Below, piece after piece: positions 1 through 9,422 of a DNA stretch of 64,000 nucleotides (its first letter is position 1; every line of letters starts with the position of its first letter). The translations under genes and the position numbers were made by a program. The DNA is from Agromyces flavus (GTDB taxonomy: Bacteria > Actinomycetota > Actinomycetes > Actinomycetales > Microbacteriaceae): positions 186,001 through 250,000 of the forward strand of contig NZ_LT629755.1 in assembly GCF_900104685.1 (NCBI RefSeq), written 5' to 3'. The notes below the pieces were generated by a model. That model was not told the origin of the DNA. It ran no database searches and was given only the letters and a program-made list of their open reading frames with translations.

Positions 1-58
1 TACTGCGGTCGCGGCGTCCCGCGAACTCGCGTCGGCGCTGACCGCCCGGCGGTCGTGA
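1..58 (+). CDS. C-terminal end of an upstream gene (partial)
   Basis: Reading from base 2 gives about 18 codons ending at a TGA at 56-58 (…ASRELASALTARRS). The third codon positions are almost all G or C, as in the real genes nearby. A small hairpin follows directly. The fragment is too short to name a product, and a chance open frame cannot be excluded. Confidence 0.35.
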   Translation, partial: TAVAASRELASALTARRS

Positions 59-63
59 CCCGG

Positions 64-79
64 TGGGGAGTGCTCCCCA
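64..79 (+). terminator. short hairpin after the upstream gene
   Basis: TGGGGA-GTGC-TCCCCA gives a 6-bp stem directly behind the stop codon at 56-58. There is no T-run, so it is a weak terminator candidate. Confidence 0.3.
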
Positions 80-160
80 TGTGCCGGTCCTCGCATCGTC
101 CGTAGTCTGGGGTCACCGGCTCGCAGTCGCGGGCACCCCCGAACGAAGGAAGGTTCCACG

Positions 161-451
161 ATGGCCGCAGATTTCGGCGCCTCGTACGGCGAGATGGAAG
201 CGATGGCGAGCAAGCTGTCCGACGCGCGCGACGACATCCAGTCGCAGCTCGACCAGCTGAAGAGCTCGGTCGACAACCTGCTCGGCAACGACTTCAAGAC
301 CCAGCACGCGTCCGGCAAGTTCGGCCAGGGCTACGAGGAGCTCACCACGGGCCTCAAGAGCGCGGTCGACGGCATCGGCGAGATGGGCGAGGCGCTGCGC
401 GGCATGATGCAGGCCATCCAGGACCTCGACCAGCAGCTCGCCGGGCGCTGA
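161..451 (+). CDS. WXG100/ESAT-6-like small helical protein
   Basis: A 96-residue, cysteine-free, strongly helical protein with the size and helix-turn-helix hairpin layout of WXG100 proteins, which are usually exported by type VII (Esx) secretion. The turn, which normally carries W-x-G, here reads N-D-F-K-T (residues 43-47), so the signature tryptophan and glycine are replaced. The downstream A-x-x-x-F pattern is kept (HASGKF). The ATG start has a good ribosome binding site (GAAGGAAGG, 141-156 region), and a TAGTCT -10-like box lies at 103-108. A perfect-stem terminator follows, so it appears monocistronic. No secretion ATPase is visible in the window. Family assignment is by shape and remains tentative. 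Confidence 0.6.
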   Translation: MAADFGASYGEMEAMASKLSDARDDIQSQLDQLKSSVDNLLGNDFKTQHASGKFGQGYEELTTGLKSAVDGIGEMGEALRGMMQAIQDLDQQLAGR

Positions 452-468
452 GCCGCGCGAACCACGCA

Positions 469-503
469 CGGCGGGGCGGGACCACGACGGTCCCGCCCCG
501 CCG
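469..503 (+). terminator. strong intrinsic-type hairpin
   Basis: A perfect 15-bp stem (469-483 with 489-503) and a 5-nt loop (ACGAC), starting 18 nt after the WXG100-like gene. The T content after it is low (TTCGTCGTT), as is common in high-GC actinobacteria. Confidence 0.75.
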
Positions 504-526
504 TTCGTCGTTCGCGGGCTCCGGCG

Positions 527-541
527 TAGGCTCGAGGCGTG
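527..541 (+). promoter_or_regulatory. leaderless promoter, TAGGCT then GTG
   Basis: TAGGCT at 527-532 is followed by 6 nt and the GTG start codon at 539. There is no ribosome binding site. A transcript starting about 7 nt after a TANNNT box would begin at the start codon. Confidence 0.6.
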
Positions 542-1012
542 GCGACGAACTCGACCTCAGCGTGGACCGTCGCGGGCTTCGCGGCCGCGCTCCACCTCGC
601 GCTGATCGTGGCCGCCTTCGGCCTCGTGAGCCTGTTCGCCGACGTCGAGCCGATCTCCGACCCGGCCGCCGGCCGGCTGGTGGGGCCCATCACGGTCGGG
701 GTCTCGGTGCTGGCTCTGCTGCTGCTCCTGGGCGGAGCGCTCACCCGCGGCATCCGCCCATGGTCGGCGGCCGGGCTGGCACTCGTCGTCACGTGGGCGG
801 CCGGCGTCGTCGGCGCGACGATCGCGTACGCGGTGTCGACCGGAACCCTGCTGGCCGCGGCGATCTTCGCCGCATCGTTCATGACGATCGGCTTCGGGGT
901 CATCATCCCCATCACGGGTGCGCTCGTGGCGCTCCTCGCCGCCGTCACGATGCGCGCGCAGCAGGGCGGGGTCGAGCGTCCGCGCTGGCCGTGGGAGCGC
1001 GACGAGGAGTGA
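539..1012 (+). CDS. small integral membrane protein, unknown function
   Basis: A 157-residue protein with about four hydrophobic helices (roughly residues 11-34, 49-68, 75-98 and 104-137) and a short charged tail ending in WERDEE. It resembles uncharacterised four-helix proteins common in Microbacteriaceae. No catalytic motif is visible. The start was chosen because the GTG sits 6 nt after a TAGGCT box, which fits leaderless expression. It lies between two strand-matched but separately promoted genes, so context says little about its job. Confidence 0.7.
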   Translation: MATNSTSAWTVAGFAAALHLALIVAAFGLVSLFADVEPISDPAAGRLVGPITVGVSVLALLLLLGGALTRGIRPWSAAGLALVVTWAAGVVGATIAYAVSTGTLLAAAIFAASFMTIGFGVIIPITGALVALLAAVTMRAQQGGVERPRWPWERDEE

Positions 1013-1075
1013 CCGCGCCATCCCGGCGCCGGGACATCCGTTCGTCGCCTCCGACGTCCGCACGGGCGCGCGCAG

Positions 1076-1091
1076 TAGGGTGAACCGCGTG
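1076..1091 (+). promoter_or_regulatory. leaderless promoter, TAGGGT then GTG
   Basis: TAGGGT at 1076-1081 is followed by 7 nt and the GTG at 1089. This supports 1089 over the alternative in-frame GTG codons at 1080 and 1113. Confidence 0.55.
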
Positions 1092-1736
1092 GAGGGATCG
1101 GTCGAGGCCCGCGTGAGCCACGAGGTCGACCGCTGGCTCGCCTGGCTCCCGCGCTGGCGGCCCGGGACGCACCGCGGCCGCGTGCGCCTCTGCACGCGCT
1201 GCTTCGGCTCGCCGATCCTCGCCGCCTCCGGCCTCGACGTCGACGTGCCCCACCCAGTACAGCACGCGTTCTCGATGCGCATGAAGGGCATCATCGACGC
1301 GTCGGTCGACGACTACACGGCGCGGAACCTGCCCATGCTGCACCGCGAGATCCGGCTCGCCGAGGAGCGCAAGGCCCGCCGGCCGTACCGCGCGGGGGAG
1401 GGGCTCGACCCGGAGTTCCTCGGACTGGACCTCGATCCCGAGGAGACGCCGGGCCAGCCGTTCCTCTTCACGCTGCAGGGGCTCGAGGCGGACGCCGCGG
1501 CCGAGTCCGCCGAGCCCGCACCCCGCCCGTTCACGCCGCAGGAGAAGGAGGCGCTGCGCGAGGAGGTGCGCCTGGCCGACGAGTTCGCCAAGCAGCTCGG
1601 CCGTCGCATCTGCATCGAGCTCGCACACCACCGGGCCCGGATCGCCGCCGCGGTCGAGCGTCACGTCGAGCCCCAAGTCGCGCAGATGCTCGCCGACCTC
1701 GACCGCGAGCTCGACGCGCCGGGCTGGCCGGGCTGA
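1089..1736 (+). CDS. hypothetical protein with a CxxC motif
   Basis: I do not recognise this 215-residue soluble protein. Near the N-terminus it has a single C-T-R-C pair (about residues 37-40) after a basic W/R-rich stretch. The middle is acidic and Pro-rich (about residues 95-145). The C-terminal half is a long charged helix (about 145-215) that could form a coiled coil. There is no signal peptide or membrane segment. One CxxC might be half of a metal or redox site, but that is inference. The start is set by the leaderless promoter just upstream; the open frame extends to 918 but without other support. Confidence 0.6.
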   Translation: MEGSVEARVSHEVDRWLAWLPRWRPGTHRGRVRLCTRCFGSPILAASGLDVDVPHPVQHAFSMRMKGIIDASVDDYTARNLPMLHREIRLAEERKARRPYRAGEGLDPEFLGLDLDPEETPGQPFLFTLQGLEADAAAESAEPAPRPFTPQEKEALREEVRLADEFAKQLGRRICIELAHHRARIAAAVERHVEPQVAQMLADLDRELDAPGWPG

Positions 1737-1782
1737 GCCGCCGCGTCGTTCGCTGAGGGCGTTCGCTGAGGCATCCGCCCAT

Positions 1783-1811
1783 TTGACCGGGTCGTTACGC
1801 CCGATTACCAT
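1783..1811 (+). promoter_or_regulatory. str operon promoter
   Basis: TTGACC (1783-1788), a 17-nt spacer and TACCAT (1806-1811) form a good housekeeping promoter. Transcription from about 1818 leaves a leader of roughly 215 nt before rpsL, long enough for regulation. The rest of 1737-2032 holds no convincing gene. Confidence 0.65.
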
Positions 1812-2032
1812 TGATCGGGTGTGCGCGTTGCCGCGCGCTCGCGTCGTGCCCGCGGAGACCCGCGGGCCGCATGCGGGTTCTCACGATACGCACGCAGGGC
1901 GCCGGATCGCCACCGATCCGATCGCCCCCACGGCATACCCACCACCAACAGGCTCCGCCGCTCGGCGGTGCCGGTGGGTCGTGATGTGAAATCCATCAAT
2001 GCTGTCACCGTGCAGCACAACAAGGAGAAGCA

Positions 2033-2407
2033 GTGCCAACCATTCAGCAGTTGGTCCGCAAGGGTCGCTCGCCGAAGGTCACCAAGACCAAGGCTCCCGC
2101 CCTGAAGGCCAACCCCCAGCAGCGCGGCGTGTGCACGCGCGTGTACACCACCACCCCCAAGAAGCCGAACTCGGCGCTCCGCAAGGTCGCCCGCGTGAAG
2201 CTCTCGAACGGCACCGAGGTGACCGCCTACATCCCCGGCGAGGGCCACAACCTGCAGGAGCACTCAATGGTGCTCGTGCGTGGCGGTCGTGTGAAGGACC
2301 TCCCCGGCGTGCGCTACAAGATCATCCGCGGCGCGCTCGACACGCAGGCCGTGAAGAACCGCAAGCAGGCTCGTAGCCGCTACGGCGCGAAGATGGAGAA
2401 GAAGTAA
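2033..2407 (+). CDS. rpsL: 30S ribosomal protein S12
   Basis: S12 (124 residues) sits at the decoding centre and contributes to accuracy of codon recognition. The conserved stretch [12 protein letters not shown] is present, with Lys43 and Lys88, the usual streptomycin-sensitive residues. GTG start with AAGGAGAAGC upstream. Its TAA overlaps the rpsG ATG by one base (TAATG), so the two are probably translationally coupled. First gene of the str operon. Confidence 0.98.
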   Translation: MPTIQQLVRKGRSPKVTKTKAPALKANPQQRGVCTRVYTTTPKKPNSALRKVARVKLSNGTEVTAYIPGEGHNLQEHSMVLVRGGRVKDLPGVRYKIIRGALDTQAVKNRKQARSRYGAKMEKK

Positions 2408-2877
2408 TGCCTCGCAAGGGTCCCGCTCCGAAGCGCCCCGTCGTCGCCGACCCGGTCTACGGTTCGCCGGTCGTCAGCCAGCTCGTCAACAAGATCCTCA
2501 TCGACGGCAAGAAGGACCTCGCGCAGCGCATCGTCTACGAGGCGCTCGAGAACGTCGCCAACAAGTCCGGCCAGGACGCCGTCGCGACGCTCAAGAAGGC
2601 CCTCGACAACGTGCGCCCGACCCTCGAGGTCCGGTCGCGCCGCGTCGGCGGCTCGACCTACCAGGTCCCCGTCGAGGTCAAGCCCCACCGTGCGAACACG
2701 CTGGCGCTTCGCTGGCTCACCAGCTATGCCAAGGCCCGTCGCGAGAAGACCATGACCGAGCGTCTCACCAACGAGATCCTCGACGCGTCGAACGGCCTGG
2801 GTGCCGCGGTCAAGCGCCGCGAGGACACCCACAAGATGGCCGAGTCGAACCGCGCATTCGCCCACTACCGCTGGTAG
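2407..2877 (+). CDS. rpsG: 30S ribosomal protein S7
   Basis: S7 (156 residues) nucleates assembly of the 16S rRNA 3' domain and lies at the E site. It is full length and starts [12 protein letters not shown], as in other actinobacteria. Start codon overlaps the rpsL stop by one base. A long hairpin separates it from fusA, so the two halves of the operon may be expressed at different levels. Confidence 0.98.
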   Translation: MPRKGPAPKRPVVADPVYGSPVVSQLVNKILIDGKKDLAQRIVYEALENVANKSGQDAVATLKKALDNVRPTLEVRSRRVGGSTYQVPVEVKPHRANTLALRWLTSYAKARREKTMTERLTNEILDASNGLGAAVKRREDTHKMAESNRAFAHYRW

Positions 2878-2883
2878 CGGGCC

Positions 2884-2933
2884 GAGCGGATGCCGCGGGC
2901 CACGCGCTCGCGGTCGGCTCGCGGCATCCGCTC
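2884..2933 (+). promoter_or_regulatory. intra-operon hairpin between rpsG and fusA
   Basis: A perfect 14-bp inverted repeat, GAGCGGATGCCGCG (2884-2897) with CGCGGCATCCGCTC (2920-2933), encloses a GC-rich 22-nt loop. It is followed by C-rich rather than T-rich sequence, so it is more likely an attenuator, partial terminator or mRNA-processing site than a full terminator. Confidence 0.55.
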
Positions 2934-2972
2934 ACCCCCCACTCTCACCTTCCCGATCAACGGAGGAACCCC

Positions 2973-5087
2973 GTGGCACTTGACGTGCTCACCGACCTGA
3001 GCAAGGTCCGCAACATCGGCATCATGGCGCACATCGATGCCGGCAAGACCACCACCACCGAGCGCATCCTGTTCTACACGGGCGTCAACCACAAGATCGG
3101 CGAGACGCACGACGGCGCCTCGACCACCGACTGGATGGAGCAGGAGAAGGAGCGCGGCATCACGATCACGTCGGCCGCCGTGACCTGCTTCTGGAACAAG
3201 AACCAGATCAACATCATCGACACGCCCGGCCACGTCGACTTCACCGTCGAGGTGGAGCGCTCGCTGCGCGTGCTCGACGGCGCGGTCGCCGTCTTCGACG
3301 GCAAGGAGGGCGTCGAGCCCCAGTCCGAGACCGTGTGGCGCCAGGCCGACAAGTACAACGTCCCCCGGATCTGCTTCGTCAACAAGATGGACAAGCTCGG
3401 CGCGGACTTCTACTTCACGGTCGACACCATCGTGAAGCGCCTCGGTGCCAAGCCGCTCGTGCTCCAGCTCCCGATCGGTGCCGAGAACGACTTCGTCGGC
3501 GTCGTCGACCTCGTCGAGATGCGTGCCCTCGTGTGGCCCGGCGACGCCAAGGGCGACGTGACCATGGGTGCCAAGTACGAGGTGCAGGAGATCCCGGCCG
3601 ACCTCAAGGACAAGGCCGAGGAGTACCGCCAGCAGTTGCTCGAGACCGTCGCCGAGACCAGCGACGAGCTGCTCGAGAAGTTCTTCGGCGGCGAGGAGCT
3701 CACGGTCGCCGAGATCAAGGGCGCGATCCGCAAGCTCACCGTCAACTCCGAGATCTACCCCGTGCTGTGCGGCTCGGCGTTCAAGAACCGCGGCGTGCAG
3801 CCCATGCTCGACGCGGTCGTGGACTTCCTTCCGTCGCCGCTCGACGTGCCGGCGGTCGAGGGCCGCAACCCCCGCAACGAGGACGAGGTCATCGAGCGTC
3901 ACCCCGACGCCAGCGACCCCTTCGCGGCGCTCGCCTTCAAGGTCGCGGTGCACCCGTTCTTCGGTCGCCTCACCTACATCCGCGTCTACTCGGGTCACCT
4001 CGACTCGGGCGGCCAGGTCATCAACTCGACCAAGGGCAAGAAGGAGCGCATCGGGAAGATCTTCCAGATGCACGCCAACAAGGAGAACCCGGTCGACTCG
4101 GTCACCGCGGGCAACATCTACGCCGTCATCGGCCTCAAGGACACGACCACGGGCGACACCCTGTGCGACCCCGACAACCAGGTCGTGCTCGAGTCCATGA
4201 CGTTCCCGGCCCCGGTCATCGAGGTCGCGATCGAGCCGAAGACCAAGGCCGACCAGGAGAAGCTCGGCACGGCGATCCAGAAGCTCGCCGAGGAGGACCC
4301 GACCTTCCGCACCGAGCTCAACCAGGAGACGGGCCAGACCGTCATCAAGGGCATGGGCGAGCTGCACCTCGACATCCTCGTCGACCGCATGAAGCGCGAG
4401 TTCAAGGTCGAGGCGAACGTCGGCAAGCCGCAGGTCGCCTACCGCGAGACGATCAAGCGCGCGGTCGAGAAGCACGACTACACGCACAAGAAGCAGACGG
4501 GCGGCTCGGGCCAGTTCGCGAAGATCCAGTTCGCGCTGGAGCCGCTCGAGATCGAGGGCGACAAGACGTACGAGTTCGAGAACAAGGTCACGGGTGGCCG
4601 CGTTCCCCGCGAGTACATCCCCTCGGTCGACGCCGGCTTCCAGGACGCCATGCAGTACGGCATCCTCGCGGGCTACCCGATGGTCGGCGTCAAGGGCATC
4701 CTGCTCGACGGTGCCGCCCACGACGTCGACTCCTCGGAGATGGCGTTCAAGATCGCCGGTTCGATGGGCTTCAAGGAGGCCGCTCGGAAGGCGAACCCCG
4801 TCCTGCTCGAGCCGCTGATGGCCGTCGAGGTCCGTACTCCCGAGGAGTACATGGGCGACGTCATCGGCGACCTGAACTCGCGCCGCGGCCAGATCCAGTC
4901 CATGGAGGACGCCGCCGGCGTGAAGGTCGTGCGTGCGCACGTCCCGCTCTCGGAGATGTTCGGCTACATCGGCGACCTGCGGTCCAAGACCTCGGGCCGC
5001 GCGGTGTACTCGATGGAGTTCGAGAGCTACGCGGAGGTCCCGAAGGCCGTGGCCGACGAGATCGTCCAGAAGAACAAGGGCGAGTAG
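2973..5087 (+). CDS. fusA: elongation factor G
   Basis: EF-G (704 residues) is the translational GTPase that drives ribosomal translocation and, with RRF, ribosome recycling. G1 AHIDAGKTT (about residues 17-25), G3 DTPGHVDF and G4 NKMD are intact, followed by the usual domains II-V. GTG start behind GGAGGA. Length matches the family. It is third in the str operon, 95 nt after rpsG. Confidence 0.98.
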   Translation: MALDVLTDLSKVRNIGIMAHIDAGKTTTTERILFYTGVNHKIGETHDGASTTDWMEQEKERGITITSAAVTCFWNKNQINIIDTPGHVDFTVEVERSLRVLDGAVAVFDGKEGVEPQSETVWRQADKYNVPRICFVNKMDKLGADFYFTVDTIVKRLGAKPLVLQLPIGAENDFVGVVDLVEMRALVWPGDAKGDVTMGAKYEVQEIPADLKDKAEEYRQQLLETVAETSDELLEKFFGGEELTVAEIKGAIRKLTVNSEIYPVLCGSAFKNRGVQPMLDAVVDFLPSPLDVPAVEGRNPRNEDEVIERHPDASDPFAALAFKVAVHPFFGRLTYIRVYSGHLDSGGQVINSTKGKKERIGKIFQMHANKENPVDSVTAGNIYAVIGLKDTTTGDTLCDPDNQVVLESMTFPAPVIEVAIEPKTKADQEKLGTAIQKLAEEDPTFRTELNQETGQTVIKGMGELHLDILVDRMKREFKVEANVGKPQVAYRETIKRAVEKHDYTHKKQTGGSGQFAKIQFALEPLEIEGDKTYEFENKVTGGRVPREYIPSVDAGFQDAMQYGILAGYPMVGVKGILLDGAAHDVDSSEMAFKIAGSMGFKEAARKANPVLLEPLMAVEVRTPEEYMGDVIGDLNSRRGQIQSMEDAAGVKVVRAHVPLSEMFGYIGDLRSKTSGRAVYSMEFESYAEVPKAVADEIVQKNKGE

Positions 5088-5117
5088 CGCCCGAACGCAC
5101 GAGCCGACAGGTTCGCG

Positions 5118-5123
5118 TAACAT
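5118..5123 (+). promoter_or_regulatory. possible own promoter of tuf (-10 only)
   Basis: TAACAT at 5118-5123 in the fusA-tuf gap fits a TANNNT -10 box. No good -35 is seen at 17 nt (ACGCAC). It would give tuf a separate transcript with an approximately 75-nt leader containing the hairpin at 5137-5181. Confidence 0.35.
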
Positions 5124-5136
5124 AACAACACAACCC

Positions 5137-5181
5137 CCGTAGCTCACCGGTCGCAATCCGGCGCCCGGTGCTGCTACACGG
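5137..5181 (+). promoter_or_regulatory. structured 5' leader of tuf
   Basis: CACCGG (5145-5150) pairs with CCGGTG (5165-5170), and GTAGC (5139-5143) pairs with GCTAC (5173-5177), giving an interrupted stem of 11 bp or more. It ends about 10 nt before the GAGGAGG ribosome binding site of tuf. It is not a tRNA: there is no cloverleaf. Confidence 0.45.
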
Positions 5182-5200
5182 ATCCTGAGGAGGACCCACA

Positions 5201-6394
<1,194 letters not shown>

Positions 6395-6416
6395 TCTTCG
6401 CGATCGCGACCTTCTG

Positions 6417-6446
6417 AAGGGGTCGGGCCCTCGGGCCCGGCCCCTT
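6417..6446 (+). terminator. terminator of the str operon
   Basis: A near-perfect inverted repeat (6417-6430 with 6433-6446, one G·T pair) forms a GC-rich stem of about 13 bp with a 4-nt loop, flanked by AA and TT. It lies 23 nt after the tuf stop and in front of the converging OsmC gene, so it may serve both strands. Confidence 0.8.
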
Positions 6447-6460
6447 CGTCGTGCCCGCGC

Positions 6461-6937
6461 TCAGTGGGCGTCGACGCGCGTCCCGTCGATCGCGGTGCCG
6501 ACGTCGATCGCGCCCTCGACGCTGCGGCCCACGGTGCAGCCCTTCTCGATCGCACGCGCCATGATGCCGACCAGCTTCTCGCGGTCGGCGGCGTCGAGCA
6601 CCGAGAGGTCGACGATGACCTCCTCGTCGATCTGCTGGTACCGGTTGGACTCCTGGTCGGACCTGCCGTGCGCCCACACCGTCATCGCGTACTCGTCGCC
6701 GAGGCGTCGCGCGGCGACGCGATCGACGCTGAGCCCCACGCATCCGGCCAGTGCGAGCTTCAGCAGCTCGCCCGGCGTGAAGTGCTCGCCGTCGAGCTCG
6801 GAGCCGCCGATCTGCACGGTCGCGCCGCGCTCGTTCAGGCCCTCGTATCGCCTCGGTGCGATGCGCGTGACCGAGACGCTGCCCGGTGCGATCCGCTCGC
6901 TCACGGCGTGGACGTGCTCGGTGGTCTGCTCGGTCAT
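6461..6937 (-). CDS. OsmC/Ohr-family peroxiredoxin-like protein
   Basis: A 158-residue protein of the OsmC fold, whose members reduce organic or inorganic hydroperoxides with a cysteine pair. Both cysteines are visible: one in the helix LKLALAGCVGLSV and one in IEKGCTVGRSV. The ATG at 6937 was chosen over the open-frame start at 7051 because GGGAGGAC lies just before it and the longer N-terminus is not family-like. It converges on tuf and is divergent from the S10 operon leader. The exact substrate class (OsmC, Ohr or YhfA-like) cannot be set by eye. Confidence 0.85.
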   Translation of the reverse strand: MTEQTTEHVHAVSERIAPGSVSVTRIAPRRYEGLNERGATVQIGGSELDGEHFTPGELLKLALAGCVGLSVDRVAARRLGDEYAMTVWAHGRSDQESNRYQQIDEEVIVDLSVLDAADREKLVGIMARAIEKGCTVGRSVEGAIDVGTAIDGTRVDAH

Positions 6938-7045
6938 GGCGTCCTCCCGTGGATGCTGTTCGCTCGATTCCACCACGTCGGCGGCGGCGCGGCATCCGCT
7001 TGACTGGGAGGACGCAGTGAGACCCGCGGGCGCGACACGCCCGGG

Positions 7046-7074
7046 TTGCACGCGACTCGCGGCTGTGGCAAACT
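7046..7074 (+). promoter_or_regulatory. probable S10 operon promoter
   Basis: TTGCAC (7046-7051), a 17-nt spacer and CAAACT (7069-7074, one mismatch to TANNNT). Transcription would begin just before two hairpins and leave a leader of nearly 390 nt before rpsJ. Confidence 0.5.
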
Positions 7075-7089
7075 CTTCTAGTTCAACAT

Positions 7090-7139
7090 TTCGAACGGCG
7101 TGCCTTGCTGCGTGCCGTTCGAATCACTGCCAGGCAGTG
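7090..7139 (+). promoter_or_regulatory. tandem hairpins in the S10 operon leader
   Basis: First hairpin: perfect 10-bp arms TTCGAACGGC (7090-7099) and GCCGTTCGAA (7114-7123), extendable with wobble pairs. Second hairpin: CACTGC-CAG-GCAGTG at 7125-7139. They fall at the expected 5' end of the S10 transcript. The remaining 7140-7467 holds no convincing gene, only a palindromic repeat at 7342-7368. Confidence 0.5.
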
Positions 7140-7341
7140 CATAGCCACCGACGCCCCGTCTCCGACGAGGCCGAGCGGGTCAGGCTAGGCCGCGGGCAGC
7201 AGGACATCAATCCGACACCACATCGAGCATGGCAGGCGCCTGCAGAGGAACCGCCATGCCCGTTCGCGCGAGTGCGACACGCCCGAGCGCGGGGGTCGGT
7301 GGGGCTCGAAGGTCGAGCGTGTCGAGGTCACCGCGCCGCGG

Positions 7342-7368
7342 GGTGGTTTCGACAGGCTCGATCACCGG
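7342..7368 (+). repeat. palindromic intergenic repeat, copy 1
   Basis: An imperfect palindrome around TCGACAGGCTCGA (7349-7361) with GGTG…CACC flanks. The same 13-mer recurs at 17184-17196 before secY, also in an intergenic leader. It resembles REP-like elements dispersed in Microbacteriaceae genomes (from memory, not searched). Confidence 0.45.
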
Positions 7369-7467
7369 CCTTTGACAGAAGAACAGTGGTGCTTCACACG
7401 AAGTGGCTACGCGGCGTCCGATGCCCTCGGAAGGGGTAAGACGCCTTGATCAGAGAGAGAGTCAGCA

Positions 7468-7776
7468 ATGGCGGGACAGAAGATCCGCATTCGACTGAAG
7501 TCGTATGACCACGAGGTCATCGACACCTCGGCGCGCAAGATCGTCGACACGGTGACCCGCGCGGGCGCCACGGTCGTCGGCCCCGTGCCGCTTCCGACCG
7601 AGAAGAACGTGGTGTGCGTCATCCGCTCGCCCCACAAGTACAAGGACAGCCGCGAGCACTTCGAGATGCGCACCCACAAGCGCGTGATCGACATCGTGGA
7701 CCCGACGCCCAAGGCCGTCGACTCGCTCATGCGACTCGACCTCCCGGCCGACGTCAACATCGAGATCAAGCTCTGA
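7468..7776 (+). CDS. rpsJ: 30S ribosomal protein S10
   Basis: S10 (102 residues) binds in the 30S head, and in E. coli also acts as NusE in antitermination complexes. [16 protein letters not shown] is the classic start. ATG after a purine-rich GAGAGAGAG stretch. First gene of the S10 operon; eight nucleotides separate its stop from rplC. Confidence 0.98.
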   Translation: MAGQKIRIRLKSYDHEVIDTSARKIVDTVTRAGATVVGPVPLPTEKNVVCVIRSPHKYKDSREHFEMRTHKRVIDIVDPTPKAVDSLMRLDLPADVNIEIKL

Positions 7777-7784
7777 GGTACGAC

Positions 7785-8441
7785 ATGTCCACCACTGCCA
7801 AGAACGTGAAGGGCCTGCTGGGCACCAAGCTCGGCATGACCCAGGTGTGGGACGAGAACAACAAGCTCATCCCGGTCACCGTCATCGAGATCGCCCCCAA
7901 CGTGGTGACCCACCTGCGCACCGCCGAGAAGGACGGCTACGCGGCCGTCCAGATCGCCGCGGGCGCCATCGACCCCCGCAAGGTCACCAAGCCGCTCACC
8001 GGCCACTTCGACGCCGCCGGCGTGACCCCGCGCCGCCACGTCACCGAGGTGCGCACCGCGGATGCCGCCGAGTACTCGCTCGGCCAGGAGCTCACCGTGG
8101 ACGGCACCTTCGAGGCCGGCCAGCTCGTCGACGTCGTCGGCACGAGCAAGGGCAAGGGCTTCGCCGGTGTCATGAAGCGCCACAACTTCGCGGGCGTCTC
8201 CGCCTCGCACGGTGCCCACCGCAACCACCGCAAGCCCGGTTCGATCGGCGCGTCGTCGACTCCCAGCCGCGTCTTCAAGGGCATGCGCATGGCCGGCCGC
8301 ATGGGCGGCGAGCGCGTCACCGTCCTGAACCTCCGCGTGCACGCGGTCGACGCCGAGAAGGGCCTGCTGCTCGTCAAGGGCGCCGTCCCCGGTGCGCGCG
8401 GCCGTCTCGTGTTCGTCCGCAACGCTGTGAAGGGGGCGTAG
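7785..8441 (+). CDS. rplC: 50S ribosomal protein L3
   Basis: L3 (218 residues) is an early-assembly protein whose loop reaches towards the peptidyl-transferase centre. The family signature around [12 protein letters not shown] is present (about residues 125-136). The ATG at 7785 was chosen over the open frame upstream (to 7614) because that extension overlaps rpsJ. Three bases separate it from rplD. Confidence 0.97.
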   Translation: MSTTAKNVKGLLGTKLGMTQVWDENNKLIPVTVIEIAPNVVTHLRTAEKDGYAAVQIAAGAIDPRKVTKPLTGHFDAAGVTPRRHVTEVRTADAAEYSLGQELTVDGTFEAGQLVDVVGTSKGKGFAGVMKRHNFAGVSASHGAHRNHRKPGSIGASSTPSRVFKGMRMAGRMGGERVTVLNLRVHAVDAEKGLLLVKGAVPGARGRLVFVRNAVKGA

Positions 8442-8444
8442 TCC

Positions 8445-9104
8445 ATGGCTACCGCCAACACCATCGACGTCCTCGACGTCGCCGGCAAGAAGTCCGGCTC
8501 GATCGACCTGCCCGCCGAGCTCTTCGACGTGCAGACCAACGTGCCGCTGATCCACCAGGTCGTCGTCGCCCAGCTCGCCGCCGCGCGCCAGGGCACGCAC
8601 AAGACCAAGACCCGCGGCGAGGTCTCCGGTGCCGGCCGCAAGCCCTTCAAGCAGAAGGGCACGGGCCGCGCCCGCCAGGGCTCGATCCGCGCGCCGCACA
8701 TGACCGGCGGTGGCGTCGTCCACGGCCCGCAGCCGCGCGACTACTCGCAGCGCACCCCCAAGAAGATGATCGCCGCCGCCCTGCTCGGCGCGCTCTCCGA
8801 CCGCGCTCGCGGCGGCCGCGTCCACGCGGTCGAGGCGTTCGCCGCCGGTGACGCCCCGAAGACCAAGGACGCCGTGGCGCTGCTCGCCGGCATCGCGCCC
8901 GCGAAGCACTTCCTGGTCGTGCTGGCCCGCGACGAGGAGCTCTCGGAGCGCGTCGTGCGCAACATCGAGGCCGTGCACGTGCTGCCGGTCGACCAGCTGA
9001 ACGCCTACGACGTGCTCGTCTCCGACGACATCGTCTTCAGCAAGGCCGCGCTCGAGGCGTTCATCGCCGCGAAGACGGCGAAGAAGGAAGAGGTCTCCGC
9101 ATGA
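8445..9104 (+). CDS. rplD: 50S ribosomal protein L4
   Basis: L4 (219 residues) lines the exit tunnel with an extended loop (about residues 45-95, containing [17 protein letters not shown]). In E. coli L4 also represses its own operon; no matching leader is proven here, but the S10 leader is structured. Overlaps rplW by 4 nt (ATGA). Confidence 0.97.
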   Translation: MATANTIDVLDVAGKKSGSIDLPAELFDVQTNVPLIHQVVVAQLAAARQGTHKTKTRGEVSGAGRKPFKQKGTGRARQGSIRAPHMTGGGVVHGPQPRDYSQRTPKKMIAAALLGALSDRARGGRVHAVEAFAAGDAPKTKDAVALLAGIAPAKHFLVVLARDEELSERVVRNIEAVHVLPVDQLNAYDVLVSDDIVFSKAALEAFIAAKTAKKEEVSA

Positions 9105-9403
9105 GCGCCGTGCAGAACAAGGACCCCCGCGACATCATCATCGCGCCGGTGGTCTCGGAGAAGAGCTACAACCTGATCGACGAGGGCAAGTACACGTTCA
9201 TCGTGGACCCCCGTGCGAACAAGACCGAGATCAAGCTCGCGATCGAGAAGATCTTCGGCGTCAAGGTCGCCTCGATCAACACCCTGAACCGCCAGGGCAA
9301 GACGCGTCGCACGCGCTTCGGGATCGGCAAGCGCAAGGACACCAAGCGCGCGATCATCACCCTCAAGTCCGGCTCGATCGACATCTTCACGGCTGTCGGC
9401 TAA
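9101..9403 (+). CDS. rplW: 50S ribosomal protein L23
   Basis: L23 (100 residues) sits at the tunnel exit and docks trigger factor and SRP. The N-terminal [14 protein letters not shown] is typical. ATG overlaps the rplD stop (ATGA), indicating coupled translation. Confidence 0.97.
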   Translation: MSAVQNKDPRDIIIAPVVSEKSYNLIDEGKYTFIVDPRANKTEIKLAIEKIFGVKVASINTLNRQGKTRRTRFGIGKRKDTKRAIITLKSGSIDIFTAVG

Positions 9404-9422
9404 GGAGCAGAGGAAACTCACT

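Noticed and set aside
2865..5156. A 763-codon reverse frame opposite fusA
   Set aside because: It is a mirror frame of the conserved fusA gene, rich in Arg/Leu/Val/Asp with no motif.
5137..5181. tRNA-like sequence before tuf
   Set aside because: The GTAGC/GCTAC and CACCGG/CCGGTG pairs make one interrupted stem, not a cloverleaf; there is no anticodon arm or T-loop. tRNA genes are otherwise absent.
6938..7467. A gene in the 530-bp gap before rpsJ
   Set aside because: The open frames there lack a ribosome binding site, are Arg/Ser/Pro-rich shadows and cross the promoter and hairpins of the S10 leader.
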